35,179 nucleotides of DNA from JANRKF01 sp964519595 (GTDB taxonomy: Bacteria > Pseudomonadota > Alphaproteobacteria > Rickettsiales > SXRF01). The DNA lies in assembly GCA_964519595.1 (NCBI GenBank), contig CAZFJN010000019.1, positions 1 through 35,179 of the forward strand. The letters are read 5' to 3'. The notes under the pieces are model-generated. The model had not been told where the DNA came from. It did not search any database and saw nothing but the letters and a program-made list of their open reading frames with translations. Position 1 is the first letter of the stretch. Each line of letters starts with the position of its first letter. Position numbers and translations under genes: made by a program. Shown here piece by piece: positions 1 through 8,866 of this stretch.

Positions 1-745
1 GCCATAAATCAGTGCGATCTTCCGGCAGGCGGTCATCCCAGAATTCATTGCGTAGCGGCGCGATCAGCAGGTCATTCGCAAAGGCGGCGCGTAAAAAAGC
101 TGCTTCACGAATCAGGCGATTGCCGCGTGCTTGTTCGGAAATAGCATTTCCTGTGTAAAAACGCATGTTAATTGACATATCAGTGTTATCAAAATGTCCG
201 CCCATTTCCACTTCACATCCTGAGCTGTCAACCATCATGCTATCTACCGCCAGGCCCTTATTATGAGCGCTTTTTCCAGGCAGAGCGAGCAAGCCGGATG
301 ATAAATCTGAATCAGTTGCAAAATTATAGAGATTAAACGCGCCTTCCATAGTGCGTAGTCCGTCGTAGAGAACGGTTTTCCAACCTTGCGTTTTCTGCAA
401 ATAAATTGCTGCGTCAATTACAATATCAGCCAGAGTTTCATGCAGCCATAATTTCGCATCGCGGCGATAGCTGCGCTCTAAAATATTCACTCTTTGTGCG
501 CGCGGAGATTTTGCATATTCTGCGGCGCTGCTGGCGGCGTAACGCCGTCCGGATTGATCATAAAGCAGAAAATCCTGCGCGTAGGCAAGGCAGATTTCCA
601 GAGGATCTATGCCGTTGCAGGCAGCGCTGCGCTCGTGCTTTTTATATTCATCCATTGCCACAAGTTGACAAGGCTGCACATGCCTTGCGCCATGAGGTCC
701 GCGCGTAGAAAGGCAATTTTCAAATTCAGGCCATTTTTTACGCAT
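1..745 (-). CDS. D-Ala-D-Ala dipeptidase-like peptidase (M15 family), 3' end cut off
   Basis: Open frame of 248 codons that continues past the left edge of the window. The ATG overlaps the stop of the upstream DUF599 gene (ATGCGTAA), which suggests translational coupling. Residues 127-131 (YDGLR) correspond to the substrate-binding Arg region of VanX-type enzymes, and residues 159-170 contain SAHNKGLAVDSM, the His and Asp zinc ligands of M15 peptidases (H161, D168). Family members cleave D-Ala-D-Ala in peptidoglycan turnover or dipeptide use. Near the end, at 233-237, the sequence is NEFWD, where VanX has an E-x-W-H arrangement, so the third zinc ligand His appears to be Asp. An N-terminal signal peptide is not evident. 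The family call is well supported, but physiological substrate and location are inferred. Confidence 0.8.
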   Translation of the reverse strand, partial: MRKKWPEFENCLSTRGPHGARHVQPCQLVAMDEYKKHERSAACNGIDPLEICLAYAQDFLLYDQSGRRYAASSAAEYAKSPRAQRVNILERSYRRDAKLWLHETLADIVIDAAIYLQKTQGWKTVLYDGLRTMEGAFNLYNFATDSDLSSGLLALPGKSAHNKGLAVDSMMVDSSGCEVEMGGHFDNTDMSINMRFYTGNAISEQARGNRLIREAAFLRAAFANDLLIAPLRNEFWDDRLPEDRTDLW

Positions 746-1430
746 CGGCAAGCAGACGTTTTAAAGTGCGTGAACGATATTCGCGCTGGTGAGTTACAAA
801 TATCACTAAAGAAGTAGCGGCGATGAATAAATAAGGATGAATAAACCATGCCAGAGCCGCCAGTCCAAAATAATAAGCGCGTAAGCCGCTATTGAAATGA
901 TCAGCGGCATTTCCGGCCAGAAAAGCGGCCTTTTTAGCATATGTCTCATGATTTTCATTCAGCTCGTTTTCCAGTGGTGCTGCGGCAATCAGAATGCTTG
1001 TGTAATTATGTTGTCGCAGCGACCAGGTATATTTAAAAAATGCAAAGACAAAAATAAGTATCAGCAGGAATATCTTAATTTCCCACATTGCCGGAGTTAT
1101 TGCTTTAGAATAAGGAATATCGCTTATAATATCACCAACTTGCTCGTGATATGACAACATTCCGATAAGTCCGGCCAGAATGAAAATAGTGGTATTTGCT
1201 GAGAATGTTATGCTTCGCATCAGATTGCCGACCATAATTGCATCAACGGAACGATTGTCGCGTTTGAGCATTTGTTTCATCCATTGCAGGCGATAGCGGT
1301 TAGTGGCGGTTATAAGATTTTCATGTTTAGTCTGATAGCGGCTGTAATATGAATATCCAGTCCAGCAGAAAACAAAAAACAGCAGCGCCATAAAATCCTG
1401 AAAATCAATATATTCAACGATATTTGCCAT
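738..1430 (-). CDS. DUF599 family membrane protein
   Basis: A 230-residue protein with four likely membrane segments at about residues 11-29, 74-92, 112-132 and 188-213. The N-terminal segment followed by W-x-GYSYYSRY is typical of the DUF599 family, which has no established function. A basic loop around residues 36-60 should be cytoplasmic. It lies 12 bp downstream of trpC in the same direction, and its stop overlaps the start of the M15 peptidase gene, so trpC, this gene and the peptidase may share a transcript. No enzymatic motif is visible. Confidence 0.75.
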   Translation of the reverse strand: MANIVEYIDFQDFMALLFFVFCWTGYSYYSRYQTKHENLITATNRYRLQWMKQMLKRDNRSVDAIMVGNLMRSITFSANTTIFILAGLIGMLSYHEQVGDIISDIPYSKAITPAMWEIKIFLLILIFVFAFFKYTWSLRQHNYTSILIAAAPLENELNENHETYAKKAAFLAGNAADHFNSGLRAYYFGLAALAWFIHPYLFIAATSLVIFVTHQREYRSRTLKRLLADA

Positions 1431-1442
1431 GATTTTATTCTC

Positions 1443-2243
1443 CTAATAGCCATTGCCTAATAAGCGCCTTGTTGCGGCTGTGATGTCATGTTCACGCATT
1501 AGAGATTCACCAACCAGAAATACATGTAATCCGCTGCGGCGCATACGTCCAATATCAGCAAAATTAGAAATTCCGCTTTCGCATACGGCTATTTTATCAG
1601 TCGGAATTTTGTTGGCAAGCATCTCAGCGGTCGCAAGATTTACTTGCAGAGTTTTTAAGTTACGGTTGTTGATTCCAATCAGCGTTGAAGATAAATAAGT
1701 AAGAGCGCGTTCAAGCTCAGCTTCATCATGAACTTCAATTAAAACGTCCATTTTAAGCTCATGCGCTGCTTTTTCCAGCTCTTGCGCCTGAGAATTCTCT
1801 AAAGCTGCCATTATCAGCAGAACAGCATCAGCTCCGATAGCGCGCGATTCAATTATCTGATAAGGATCAAGCATGAAATCCTTACGCAGAATTGGCAGCA
1901 AAGTAGCATTGCGCGCTATTAGCAGATATTCATCTCTGCCTTGAAAATACGGCATGTCAGTAAGAACGGAAAGGCAGCAAGCTCCTGCCTCTGCATATGA
2001 TCTGGCGATTAATTCAGGGTTAAAATCTTCGCGTATTACGCCTTTACTAGGCGAGGCTTTTTTTATTTCAGCAATCAGCGCTGGTTTTCCTGTGGAGATT
2101 TTAGCGCGTAAATTATCAATAAAGCGGCGTGGCGCTTCTGCTGTTTTACAAACAGCTAACAATTCCGCTTCCGGAACAATCTGTTTCTGCGTATTTATAT
2201 GAGAGCGTTTTTCAGCGCAAATTGTAAAGAGCGTATTTGTCAT
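1443..2243 (-). CDS. trpC: Indole-3-glycerol phosphate synthase
   Basis: A 266-residue single-domain TIM barrel that converts CdRP to indole-3-glycerol phosphate in tryptophan synthesis. Signature residues are present: AEIKKASPSKG at 58-68 (catalytic Glu59 and Lys61), LRKDF at 119-123 (general-acid Lys121), Glu170 in LIEVHDE, INNRNL at 191-196, and CESGI near residue 217. There is no fused PRAI (TrpF) domain. The start ATG at 2243 gives a usual length. The gene follows trpD in the same direction after 104 bp of tandemly repeated DNA, an unusually long spacer for a trp operon. Confidence 0.96.
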   Translation of the reverse strand: MTNTLFTICAEKRSHINTQKQIVPEAELLAVCKTAEAPRRFIDNLRAKISTGKPALIAEIKKASPSKGVIREDFNPELIARSYAEAGACCLSVLTDMPYFQGRDEYLLIARNATLLPILRKDFMLDPYQIIESRAIGADAVLLIMAALENSQAQELEKAAHELKMDVLIEVHDEAELERALTYLSSTLIGINNRNLKTLQVNLATAEMLANKIPTDKIAVCESGISNFADIGRMRRSGLHVFLVGESLMREHDITAATRRLLGNGY

Positions 2244-2281
2244 TTTAGCGTAATGTACCTTGATTCTCCAATTCCTTAATT

Positions 2282-2353
2282 CCCCAGTTCCTCAATTCCT
2301 CAATTCCCCAGTTCCTCAATTCCTCAATTCCCCAGTTCCTCAATTCCCTAATT
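2282..2353. repeat. 24-bp tandem repeat between trpD and trpC
   Basis: Three head-to-tail 24-bp units beginning CCCCAGTTCCTCAATT. They start at 2282, 2306 and 2330, and the third is slightly degenerate. Partial copies extend left to about 2262. Each unit holds two copies of a shorter TCCTCAAT motif, so the array probably grew by slippage. The last bases overlap the 3' end of trpD. Confidence 0.85.
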
Positions 2354-3376
2354 CCTCAACGCCTCATTACTTAAAATTGTCCATTTTTTTAATATGCGAT
2401 ATGCCTCGCCGTTATCTATAGCAGTTCTGGCAATGGTTGCAGCTTGTTTAAGGTCGGCGGCTTTTTCGGCAATTAGCAGCGCGGCGGCGGCATTATATAT
2501 AATGGCGTTTTTATAAGCGCTTTCCATTCCGGAAAGGGCTTTTTCGAGAGCCTGCGCGTTGTAGATTGCATCGCCGCCTTTTAAATCTTCAAGAATAGCG
2601 CGCGGCAAGTCGGCTTGTTCCGGCTCAACGGTAAAGCTGCGAATTGCGCCGTTTTTAAGCTCAGTTACAAAAGTTGCGCCGCTTAAGGTCAGCTCATCAA
2701 GTCCATCGCAACCGTGGACAATCCAGGCGGCTTTTGTGCCAAGTCCAAGCAGAACATGCGCGATTAATTCAGTGAGATTTTTGTCATAAACGCCAATTAA
2801 CTGAAAATCAGGTTTTGCCGGATTAGCAAGCGGACCAAGAATGTTAAAAATAGTGCGAATTGCCAGCTCCTGACGAATAGGCGCAACATGGCGCATGGCC
2901 GGATGAAATTTTGGCGCCATGAGGAAGGTGATGCCGAGTTCAGCAAGGCATTTTTCCAGAACCGGAATTTCAGCATTTATCTTAACGCCGAGAGCTTCAA
3001 GAACATCTGCTGAGCCTGATTTTGAAGATACAGAGCGGTTGCCATGTTTTACAACTGGCAAACCGCAAGCGGCAAGAACGATTGAAGTGGCGGTTGAAAT
3101 ATTATAGCTGTTGCGGCCATCGCCGCCAGTTCCGCAAGTATCAATGCACAAGGAAGGTGTTTTAATTGCCGTTGCTTTGGCGCGCAATATTGTTGCGCCG
3201 GCGATTATTTCTTCAATGGTTTCGCCTTTAATTCGCAAGCCGATTAATATCGCGGCAATTTGCGCCGGAGTAGCGCCGCCATTCATGATAATTTGAAATA
3301 CGCGTTCGGCAATCTCGCGCGGCAGATTTTTTCTGTCGGCAAGAAGGTTAAGGGCAAGGTTGATAGTGTCGCTCAT
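2348..3376 (-). CDS. trpD: Anthranilate phosphoribosyltransferase
   Basis: A 342-residue enzyme that joins anthranilate to PRPP. The PRPP-binding loop CGTGGDG is at residues 81-87, followed by NISTATS at 92-98. The KHGNRSVSSKSG segment starts at residue 110, with Asp124 and the VLEALG helix after it. The anthranilate-site stretch FHPAMRHVAPIRQEL lies in the middle of the protein. The start ATG at 3376 gives the usual family length. The upstream spacer to trpG (3377-3520) is AT-rich low-complexity DNA. The C-terminus runs slightly into the 24-bp repeat array. No frameshift is visible. Confidence 0.96.
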   Translation of the reverse strand: MSDTINLALNLLADRKNLPREIAERVFQIIMNGGATPAQIAAILIGLRIKGETIEEIIAGATILRAKATAIKTPSLCIDTCGTGGDGRNSYNISTATSIVLAACGLPVVKHGNRSVSSKSGSADVLEALGVKINAEIPVLEKCLAELGITFLMAPKFHPAMRHVAPIRQELAIRTIFNILGPLANPAKPDFQLIGVYDKNLTELIAHVLLGLGTKAAWIVHGCDGLDELTLSGATFVTELKNGAIRSFTVEPEQADLPRAILEDLKGGDAIYNAQALEKALSGMESAYKNAIIYNAAAALLIAEKAADLKQAATIARTAIDNGEAYRILKKWTILSNEALRN

Positions 3377-3399
3377 GGAATTAAGAATTAATTGTTATG

Positions 3400-3538
3400 T
3401 CTAATTGTTTTATGAATAATAATTCTAAGAAATAATTATAAGAAATAATTCTCAGAAAATCATTCCAATAAAATTATTTTGAGAAAATCATTTAAAGAAA
3501 ATCATTTAAAGAAAACCATTTTAACAAATCATTTTAAG
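3400..3538. repeat. Degenerate AT-rich short repeats between trpG and trpD
   Basis: Repeated variants of AGAAAATCATTTAA and AATAATTCT fill the spacer, for example around 3487-3515. No open frame or convincing promoter is visible. The last bases enter the 3' end of trpG. This is the same style of short-unit duplication found in other spacers of the window. Confidence 0.6.
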
Positions 3539-4096
3539 AAAATTATTGATTATATCATGACCATATTCCGAGGCGATTGATTCCGGATGAAATTGCACGC
3601 CGTGCGTTTTATGTGTGCGATGTGAAATTCCCATTATCAGCCCTTCATCGGCAGTTACGGCGGTTACTTCAAGAGACTCCGGAAGGCTGGCGCGTTCAAC
3701 TATCAATGAATGATAACGAGTGGCCTTAAAAGGAATTGGCAGATTAGCGAAGATTCCTTTGCCTTCATGATATATTTCGCTGATTTTTCCATGCATTGGC
3801 TTTGGCGCGCGGATTATTTTCCCGCCAAAAGCCTCGCCGATTGCCTGCAAGCCAAGGCAAACGCCAAATAGGGGAATAATGCCGGATGATTTTCTGACTA
3901 AATCAAGGCAGATTCCTGATTCAGCAGGAGTTCCAGGCCCTGGTGAAATCACAATACCGTCTGGTTTTCTGGCAATAAGCTCCTCGGCGCTGATTGCGTC
4001 ATTGCGGATTACCTCGACATCTGCTCCTGATTCGCCGATGTAATGAACGAGATTGTAAGTAAAGCTGTCATAATTATCTAGAAGTATTATTTTCAT
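3521..4096 (-). CDS. trpG: Anthranilate synthase glutamine amidotransferase subunit
   Basis: A 191-residue class I glutamine amidotransferase that supplies ammonia to TrpE. The oxyanion loop region SPGPGTP is at 51-57. The nucleophile Cys80 lies in GVCLGLQAI, and the His170/Glu172 catalytic pair in QFHPES. The start ATG overlaps the trpE stop by 4 bp (ATGA), which indicates coupled synthesis of the two subunits. PabA proteins are very similar, so the same subunit could also serve p-aminobenzoate synthesis. Genome context favours TrpG. Confidence 0.95.
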   Translation of the reverse strand: MKIILLDNYDSFTYNLVHYIGESGADVEVIRNDAISAEELIARKPDGIVISPGPGTPAESGICLDLVRKSSGIIPLFGVCLGLQAIGEAFGGKIIRAPKPMHGKISEIYHEGKGIFANLPIPFKATRYHSLIVERASLPESLEVTAVTADEGLIMGISHRTHKTHGVQFHPESIASEYGHDIINNFLKMIC

Positions 4097-5751
4097 AGAA
4101 AATTCACTGCCTCCTCAGCGGCGCGAATTAAGGCCTTCGCTTTGTTCAGAGATTCCTGATATTCATCTTCGGCATTGCTTTCCGCGACGATGCCGCCGCC
4201 GGCTTGAATATGTAATTTTCCGTCTTTTACTAGTCCAGTGCGTAGTGTTATAGCAGTGTCCATATTGCCATTTGCCGAAAAATAGCCAATGCAGCCGCCG
4301 TAGAAACTGCGCCGTTCTTTTTCCAGCTCGTCAATTATTTCCATTGCGCGGATTTTTGGCGCGCCGCTTACCGTTCCGGCAGGAAATCCGGCGATAAGAG
4401 CGGAAAGAGCGTCATATTTAGGATTAAGCTCGCCAACTACATTAGAGACGATATGCATTACATGTGAATAGTTTTCAATATTCATACGCTGCGTAGTTTT
4501 AACAGTGCCGGTTTTGGCAACGCGGCCAACATCGTTGCGGCCAAGATCAAGCAACATCAGATGTTCAGAAATTTCCTTAGGATCAGCGAGAAGTTCTTTG
4601 GCAAGGCTTGCATCTTCTGTTTTGTTTTTGCCGCGTTTGCGCGTTCCGGCAATCGGGCGGATTGTTACCTCGCCATCTTGCAGGCGGACAAGTATTTCCG
4701 GAGAACTGCCAACGAGGGTAAAATCGCGCATATGCAGATAAAATAAAAAAGGCGAGGGATTAAGCCGCCGCAATGCGCGGTAAAGAGCAAAAGGCGGCAG
4801 AGAAAATTCTCTCGAAAAACGCTGTGAAAGCACGACCTGAAAAATATCGCCGGCATTGATATATTCCTTGGCGCGAGTGATCATCTGATCATATTCAGCG
4901 CGGCTGGTATTTGAGGTAAAATCAGCTTCATTAACAAGATTGGCGACGCTGTTATTGTCGCTATTGCCGCGCTTACTTCCTTTGTCGACAGAATTTTCTG
5001 TTGCTGAACTTTTAGGCAGTGGCGAATTAAGGCGAGATAATATCTCAACTATTCTCTGTTTTGCTTCTTCATAGGCGGATAAAGAGGCGGCGGATAATGA
5101 ATTTGCACGGTTGTTATCGTCGCTTTGCTTCGTGCTTTTATCATTTGCCCAGACGGCAGTTGCGATAAAAATACTGTCAGTAACTGAATCAAAAATCACC
5201 GTGATTTTCGGACGAATAAAACAGCTGTCAGGAATTTTCAGAGGATCTGGCCGTGAGTCTGGTAATTTTTCCATCAGCTTCACCATATCATAAGCCATAT
5301 ATCCAACTAGTCCGGCAGCCATTGGCGGCAATTGCGGCGGCATAATCATTTGCGATTTTTCATAAATTCTACGAAATTCGGCGAGACTTCCTGAATTGGA
5401 ATTATCAGCATCATTAGCATCATTAGCATCATTAGCATCATTAGCATTATGAGAAGGCGGCAAATAGTCGGAAGATGCGCTGCCTTTTATTTCAGATTTA
5501 TTGCCAGTTGCTTTCCAGATAAGGTCAGGCATTAAGCCGATAACTGAATAGCGACCACGAATTTCGCCTTTTTCCACTGATTCGAGCAGGAAGCAGGGTT
5601 CATCATTTTGCATCAGGCGGAGCATTGCCGCTACCGGAGTAGTAAGATCAGCCGGAATGCTCGTCCAGACCATTTGCGATAATCCAGCGGCAAAATGTTT
5701 GCTGAACTCGTCAATTCCGGGTTCGATATGTGGTGTTTTATTGAAGATCAT
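4093..5751 (-). CDS. trpE: Anthranilate synthase component I
   Basis: A 552-residue chorismate-using subunit, somewhat longer than usual. Tryptophan-feedback residues are present (LLES at 55-58, then GRYSVIG). The catalytic domain has GDIFQVVLSQRF, PIAGTRKRG, DLGRNDVGRV, GTVSGAPKIRAME and, near the C-terminus, IQAGGGIVAESN. A low-complexity run of Asn-Asp-Ala repeats at residues 102-118 (tandem GCATCATTA units in the DNA, about 5408-5450) lies between the N-terminal and catalytic parts and explains some of the extra length. The start lies inside the 3' end of ppiD, so there is no room for a trp leader or attenuator directly upstream. Transcription probably comes from the ppiD promoter. Confidence 0.96.
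   Translation of the reverse strand: MIFNKTPHIEPGIDEFSKHFAAGLSQMVWTSIPADLTTPVAAMLRLMQNDEPCFLLESVEKGEIRGRYSVIGLMPDLIWKATGNKSEIKGSASSDYLPPSHNANDANDANDANDADNSNSGSLAEFRRIYEKSQMIMPPQLPPMAAGLVGYMAYDMVKLMEKLPDSRPDPLKIPDSCFIRPKITVIFDSVTDSIFIATAVWANDKSTKQSDDNNRANSLSAASLSAYEEAKQRIVEILSRLNSPLPKSSATENSVDKGSKRGNSDNNSVANLVNEADFTSNTSRAEYDQMITRAKEYINAGDIFQVVLSQRFSREFSLPPFALYRALRRLNPSPFLFYLHMRDFTLVGSSPEILVRLQDGEVTIRPIAGTRKRGKNKTEDASLAKELLADPKEISEHLMLLDLGRNDVGRVAKTGTVKTTQRMNIENYSHVMHIVSNVVGELNPKYDALSALIAGFPAGTVSGAPKIRAMEIIDELEKERRSFYGGCIGYFSANGNMDTAITLRTGLVKDGKLHIQAGGGIVAESNAEDEYQESLNKAKALIRAAEEAVNFL
5408..5450. repeat. 9-bp coding tandem repeat in trpE
   Basis: Four to five copies of GCATCATTA on the plus strand, encoding the Asn-Asp-Ala run in TrpE. 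The unit is a multiple of three, so copy-number change would keep the frame. Confidence 0.85.
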
Positions 5752-7717
5752 CGCTATTATCCTGGCCGTTATCTTGCCCTTTTAATAGTTGTGCAAGGGC
5801 TTTTTCGTCATGTGTTACCGGATAGCGCTTTTCAAGATCGCTGATAAGCTGCATCATCATTTCTTCCTGCATTTGCCGCAATAATTCAGCCTTGCGCTGT
5901 GCTTTATCGACTTTATCGACTGAAGAATTGTTGTTTTCCGCGCTGGCAGATACGTCGATAATCTGAGCGAATAACAGCAGGTTATTTTTATCAGAAAGCG
6001 CGGAAAAAGATGAAACCGGCGGCGTCAGGCTGCCGATAGTGGAGTTAAATATTATTGTTGAAAGCTGTGCCGGAATCCTGGTTGTTCCAAGAGAATGATC
6101 ATGGCGGGAAATTACGCCTCTGGCAAGCTGCGTAAGCTTGTATTTTGCGATAATGTCAGCAGCTTTGCCACCCTGATTTAATTCATTTTCTATAGCGCTG
6201 GCAGTGTTGTTAAGGCGCGTTCTTTCATGATGTTCTTGGTAATATTTGAGAATTTGCGCTTTTGCCTGAGCAAAATTCCTGACAGTTTCAGGAATTATTT
6301 CTTCAACGCGAAGCAGATAATAAATACCGCCTTTGGAATGGATAATTGTTGATTCAGAATGTTCCGCCGTGCGAAAAGCTGTTTCCACAAAATGATCAAG
6401 CGGCGGCAGAGAGTTCGCTTTGTCTTGCAAAGAGCGGCCTTTTTTATCGAAAATTCCGGCTTGTTCTATTTTTAGATTAAGTCCGGAAAGATTAAGCTCA
6501 GCGACTATTTCATCAAGCTTGCTGCCGCTGGCCAGAGCATCTTCAATCTGGCGGATTTTATCAGTTAAAACCTGATCCTGAGCTTGCTGGCGGAGCAGAT
6601 TCTCGATCAGGCTGCGTACCTCAGACAGCTCCTTTACGCCGGCAGGAGAAATAGAAGCAACTCTGAATATATGCCAGCCGAAAGCGCTTTCCAGCGGCAT
6701 AGTTACTGCGCCGCCGGCAAGGCTGAAAACTTTCTGCGCTGTGGCTTCAGGAAGCGAGTTGCGCTCAAGAAAACCAAGAGATATTGCTTGTTTATTTAGC
6801 GGAATATGTTTTTTGGCAATTGTGGAAAAAGACATTCCTGATGTTGCCAGCTCATAAGCCGCCAGCGCCTGCTCGTTATTGCTATAGAGCAGCTGTTCCA
6901 CATCGCGCTTTTCCGGCAGATTAAATTCTTCCAGATGATTGCGATAATATTCTTCAATCTGTTCCGAAGAGATTTTTGTAACTGATGCCGCTGCTTCTTT
7001 CGCGCTAAAACGTATAAAACTGACTTTGCGATATTCAGGAACGGTGAATAAAGATTTGTTGTCATGATAGAATTTATCAAGCTCCTCAGCGCTTGCTTGT
7101 TGTGAGGAAGCGCCAGTATCAGGCGGCAGGCTGTAAATAATTACCTGCCGACGCTGATTTTCAGCGGCGATAATATTATCAAGAATATTATCAGTAATCG
7201 GCAATTTCACCGCTAGAGAATCAAGCAAAGCCGCGCTGGCAATCTGAGAGCGCAATTGTTCAATGTAGGATTTTTCACTGATTCCGCTATTTCTGAGCGT
7301 GTTCTCAAAACGCGCCTTGTCAAAACTTCCATCCGGTTTAAGAAATGCCGGATCTTTACGAATCGCGCGAATAACAGACATCTCATCAGGAACAAATCCT
7401 ATGCGCTCTGCCTCTTGCGTCAGTAATGATTCTTGCACCATCTGCCTTAGCACGAATTGCGCGACATTAAGCTGTTTGAGCAATTCCGGCGAATAGTTGG
7501 CGCCAAGTTTGCGGCGTATCGCATCAGTCTGAACGGCAAGACGTTTGCGATATTCATCCGACGAGATAGTTTGCTTGCCGACTGTAACCAGAGAGCGATT
7601 TCCTGGCGATCTGTGGAGCATATCTTCAATGCCCCAGATAGCGAAGCTAGCTACCAGCAGCGCCAGAAGAATTTTAGTTAAAAAGCTATGTGCGAAACTA
7701 CGAAAATGATTTAACAT
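5738..7717 (-). CDS. ppiD: Peptidylprolyl isomerase D-like periplasmic foldase
   Basis: A 659-residue SurA/PpiD-type protein. A single N-terminal membrane anchor at about residues 14-30 (ILLALLVASFAIWGIEDML) is followed by a SurA-N-like chaperone region and a parvulin-like domain at about 230-370 that includes FGWHIFRV. A second chaperone region extends to the C-terminus. It should act at the periplasmic face of the inner membrane on newly exported proteins. The gene overlaps trpE by 14 bp, an arrangement common in alphaproteobacteria. Short in-frame duplications are visible near the 3' end (VDKVDK, GQDNGQDN). It is divergent from tpiA across 193 bp of AT-rich DNA that must hold both promoters. 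Confidence 0.9.
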   Translation of the reverse strand: MLNHFRSFAHSFLTKILLALLVASFAIWGIEDMLHRSPGNRSLVTVGKQTISSDEYRKRLAVQTDAIRRKLGANYSPELLKQLNVAQFVLRQMVQESLLTQEAERIGFVPDEMSVIRAIRKDPAFLKPDGSFDKARFENTLRNSGISEKSYIEQLRSQIASAALLDSLAVKLPITDNILDNIIAAENQRRQVIIYSLPPDTGASSQQASAEELDKFYHDNKSLFTVPEYRKVSFIRFSAKEAAASVTKISSEQIEEYYRNHLEEFNLPEKRDVEQLLYSNNEQALAAYELATSGMSFSTIAKKHIPLNKQAISLGFLERNSLPEATAQKVFSLAGGAVTMPLESAFGWHIFRVASISPAGVKELSEVRSLIENLLRQQAQDQVLTDKIRQIEDALASGSKLDEIVAELNLSGLNLKIEQAGIFDKKGRSLQDKANSLPPLDHFVETAFRTAEHSESTIIHSKGGIYYLLRVEEIIPETVRNFAQAKAQILKYYQEHHERTRLNNTASAIENELNQGGKAADIIAKYKLTQLARGVISRHDHSLGTTRIPAQLSTIIFNSTIGSLTPPVSSFSALSDKNNLLLFAQIIDVSASAENNNSSVDKVDKAQRKAELLRQMQEEMMMQLISDLEKRYPVTHDEKALAQLLKGQDNGQDNSDDLQ

Positions 7718-7910
7718 GGCAAATTGTTTACAGTTACCAACAGTTATTGTAAAAGGAATTTAGAAATAATTTTAAATAATCTGCAACTTTCTCATAATTC
7801 AAGTTTTACAGCGTTTTTTATAGTTTAAGAGATATAGCTTAAGAGAGATATTTTTAGAGAAATAGTTGTAAGAGGCATAATTTAAGAAATATAGTTTTAA
7901 TAAGGAATTT

Positions 7911-8717
7911 ATGGCGCGTTTTATAGTTGGCAACTGGAAAATGAACGGAACGGAGCATTTTGTTGATGAATTCCTGCCGAATATTGCCTCTTTATGCGCT
8001 GGCGATGAAATAAGTAGCGAAGTGGTTATTTGCCCGCCTTTTACCTTGCTGGAAAGGGCAGCGCGGCAGATGCGCGGCAGTTTCCTGCGCCTTGGCGCTC
8101 AGGATGTCAGTATGCACAGCGAAGGCGCTTATACAGGCGAAATAAGCGCCGCAATGCTTAAGGAGGCAGGTTGCCAATATGTGATTGTCGGACATTCTGA
8201 GCGCCGCCAATATCACTCAGAAAGCAACGCGCAGATAAAAGCCAAAGCCGAAGCGGCAATAAAAAACTCTATTATTCCAATAATTTGCGTTGGAGAAAAC
8301 CTTGCCCAGCGCGAAGCAGGTCAGGCATTGGCAATAGTTGCAACGCAGCTGGCAGAATCACTCCCTGCGGTTATTTGCCAGATTTCAGGCGCATTATCAG
8401 GTAATTTTATGCTTGCATATGAGCCAGTTTGGGCTATTGGTTCTGGCCGTTCGGCAGTGAATTCCGACATTGCGGAAATGCATAATCATATATACATGAA
8501 TGTGCAAAATCATCTAGCTTCATCTATGAATTCATTTATGAATTCATCTGTTGATAATAAACCGGAAAATTATAATGAAATTAAAATCTTATATGGCGGT
8601 TCTGTAAAAGCTGATAATGCACATGAAATTCTAAAAATTCCTAGAGTTTCCGGTGTTTTAGTAGGAGGAGCAAGCTTACGTGTGGAAGAATTTTTTGAAA
8701 TTATAAGAGCGGAATAA
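7911..8717 (+). CDS. tpiA: Triosephosphate isomerase
   Basis: A 268-residue glycolytic isomerase interconverting DHAP and GAP. It has GNWKMNG at residues 7-13 (catalytic Lys), the electrophile His in VGHSERR, the catalytic Glu in AYEPVWAIGSG (loop 6), and the phosphate-binding YGGSVK and LVGGASL. Compared with typical enzymes it carries a small Asn/Ser/Met-rich insertion before YGGSVK, encoded by a tandem ATGAATTCAT duplication near 8526-8555. A good Shine-Dalgarno (AAGGA) precedes the ATG. It starts the tpiA-secG-pyrG-kdsA series. Confidence 0.97.
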   Translation: MARFIVGNWKMNGTEHFVDEFLPNIASLCAGDEISSEVVICPPFTLLERAARQMRGSFLRLGAQDVSMHSEGAYTGEISAAMLKEAGCQYVIVGHSERRQYHSESNAQIKAKAEAAIKNSIIPIICVGENLAQREAGQALAIVATQLAESLPAVICQISGALSGNFMLAYEPVWAIGSGRSAVNSDIAEMHNHIYMNVQNHLASSMNSFMNSSVDNKPENYNEIKILYGGSVKADNAHEILKIPRVSGVLVGGASLRVEEFFEIIRAE

Positions 8718-8752
8718 TGCGTAAGAGCGGAATAATTCAAAAAGATAGCAGA

Positions 8753-8847
8753 ATAATTTAAAAAATAAGAATATAAAAAATAAGAGAATTAAGTAAGAAA
8801 ATTAAGCAATAGAATCAAGTAAGAGAATCAAGTAAGAGAATTAAGGG
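8753..8847. repeat. 13-bp tandem repeats upstream of secG
   Basis: The spacer between tpiA and secG is composed of AAGTAAGAGAATC-like units. The clearest copies are AGAATCAAGTAAG at 8811-8823 and 8824-8836, followed by a degenerate third. Upstream DNA is similar but more decayed. There is no open frame here. Confidence 0.7.
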
Positions 8848-8866
8848 AATAAATTCAGGTAATATT

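Noticed and set aside
2282..2353. CRISPR array or riboswitch in the trp operon
   Set aside because: Pure tandem duplication with no spacers and no recognisable aptamer.
5752..5850. trp leader/attenuator before trpE
   Set aside because: This stretch is the coding 3' end of ppiD; no Trp-codon leader peptide or terminator pair is seen.
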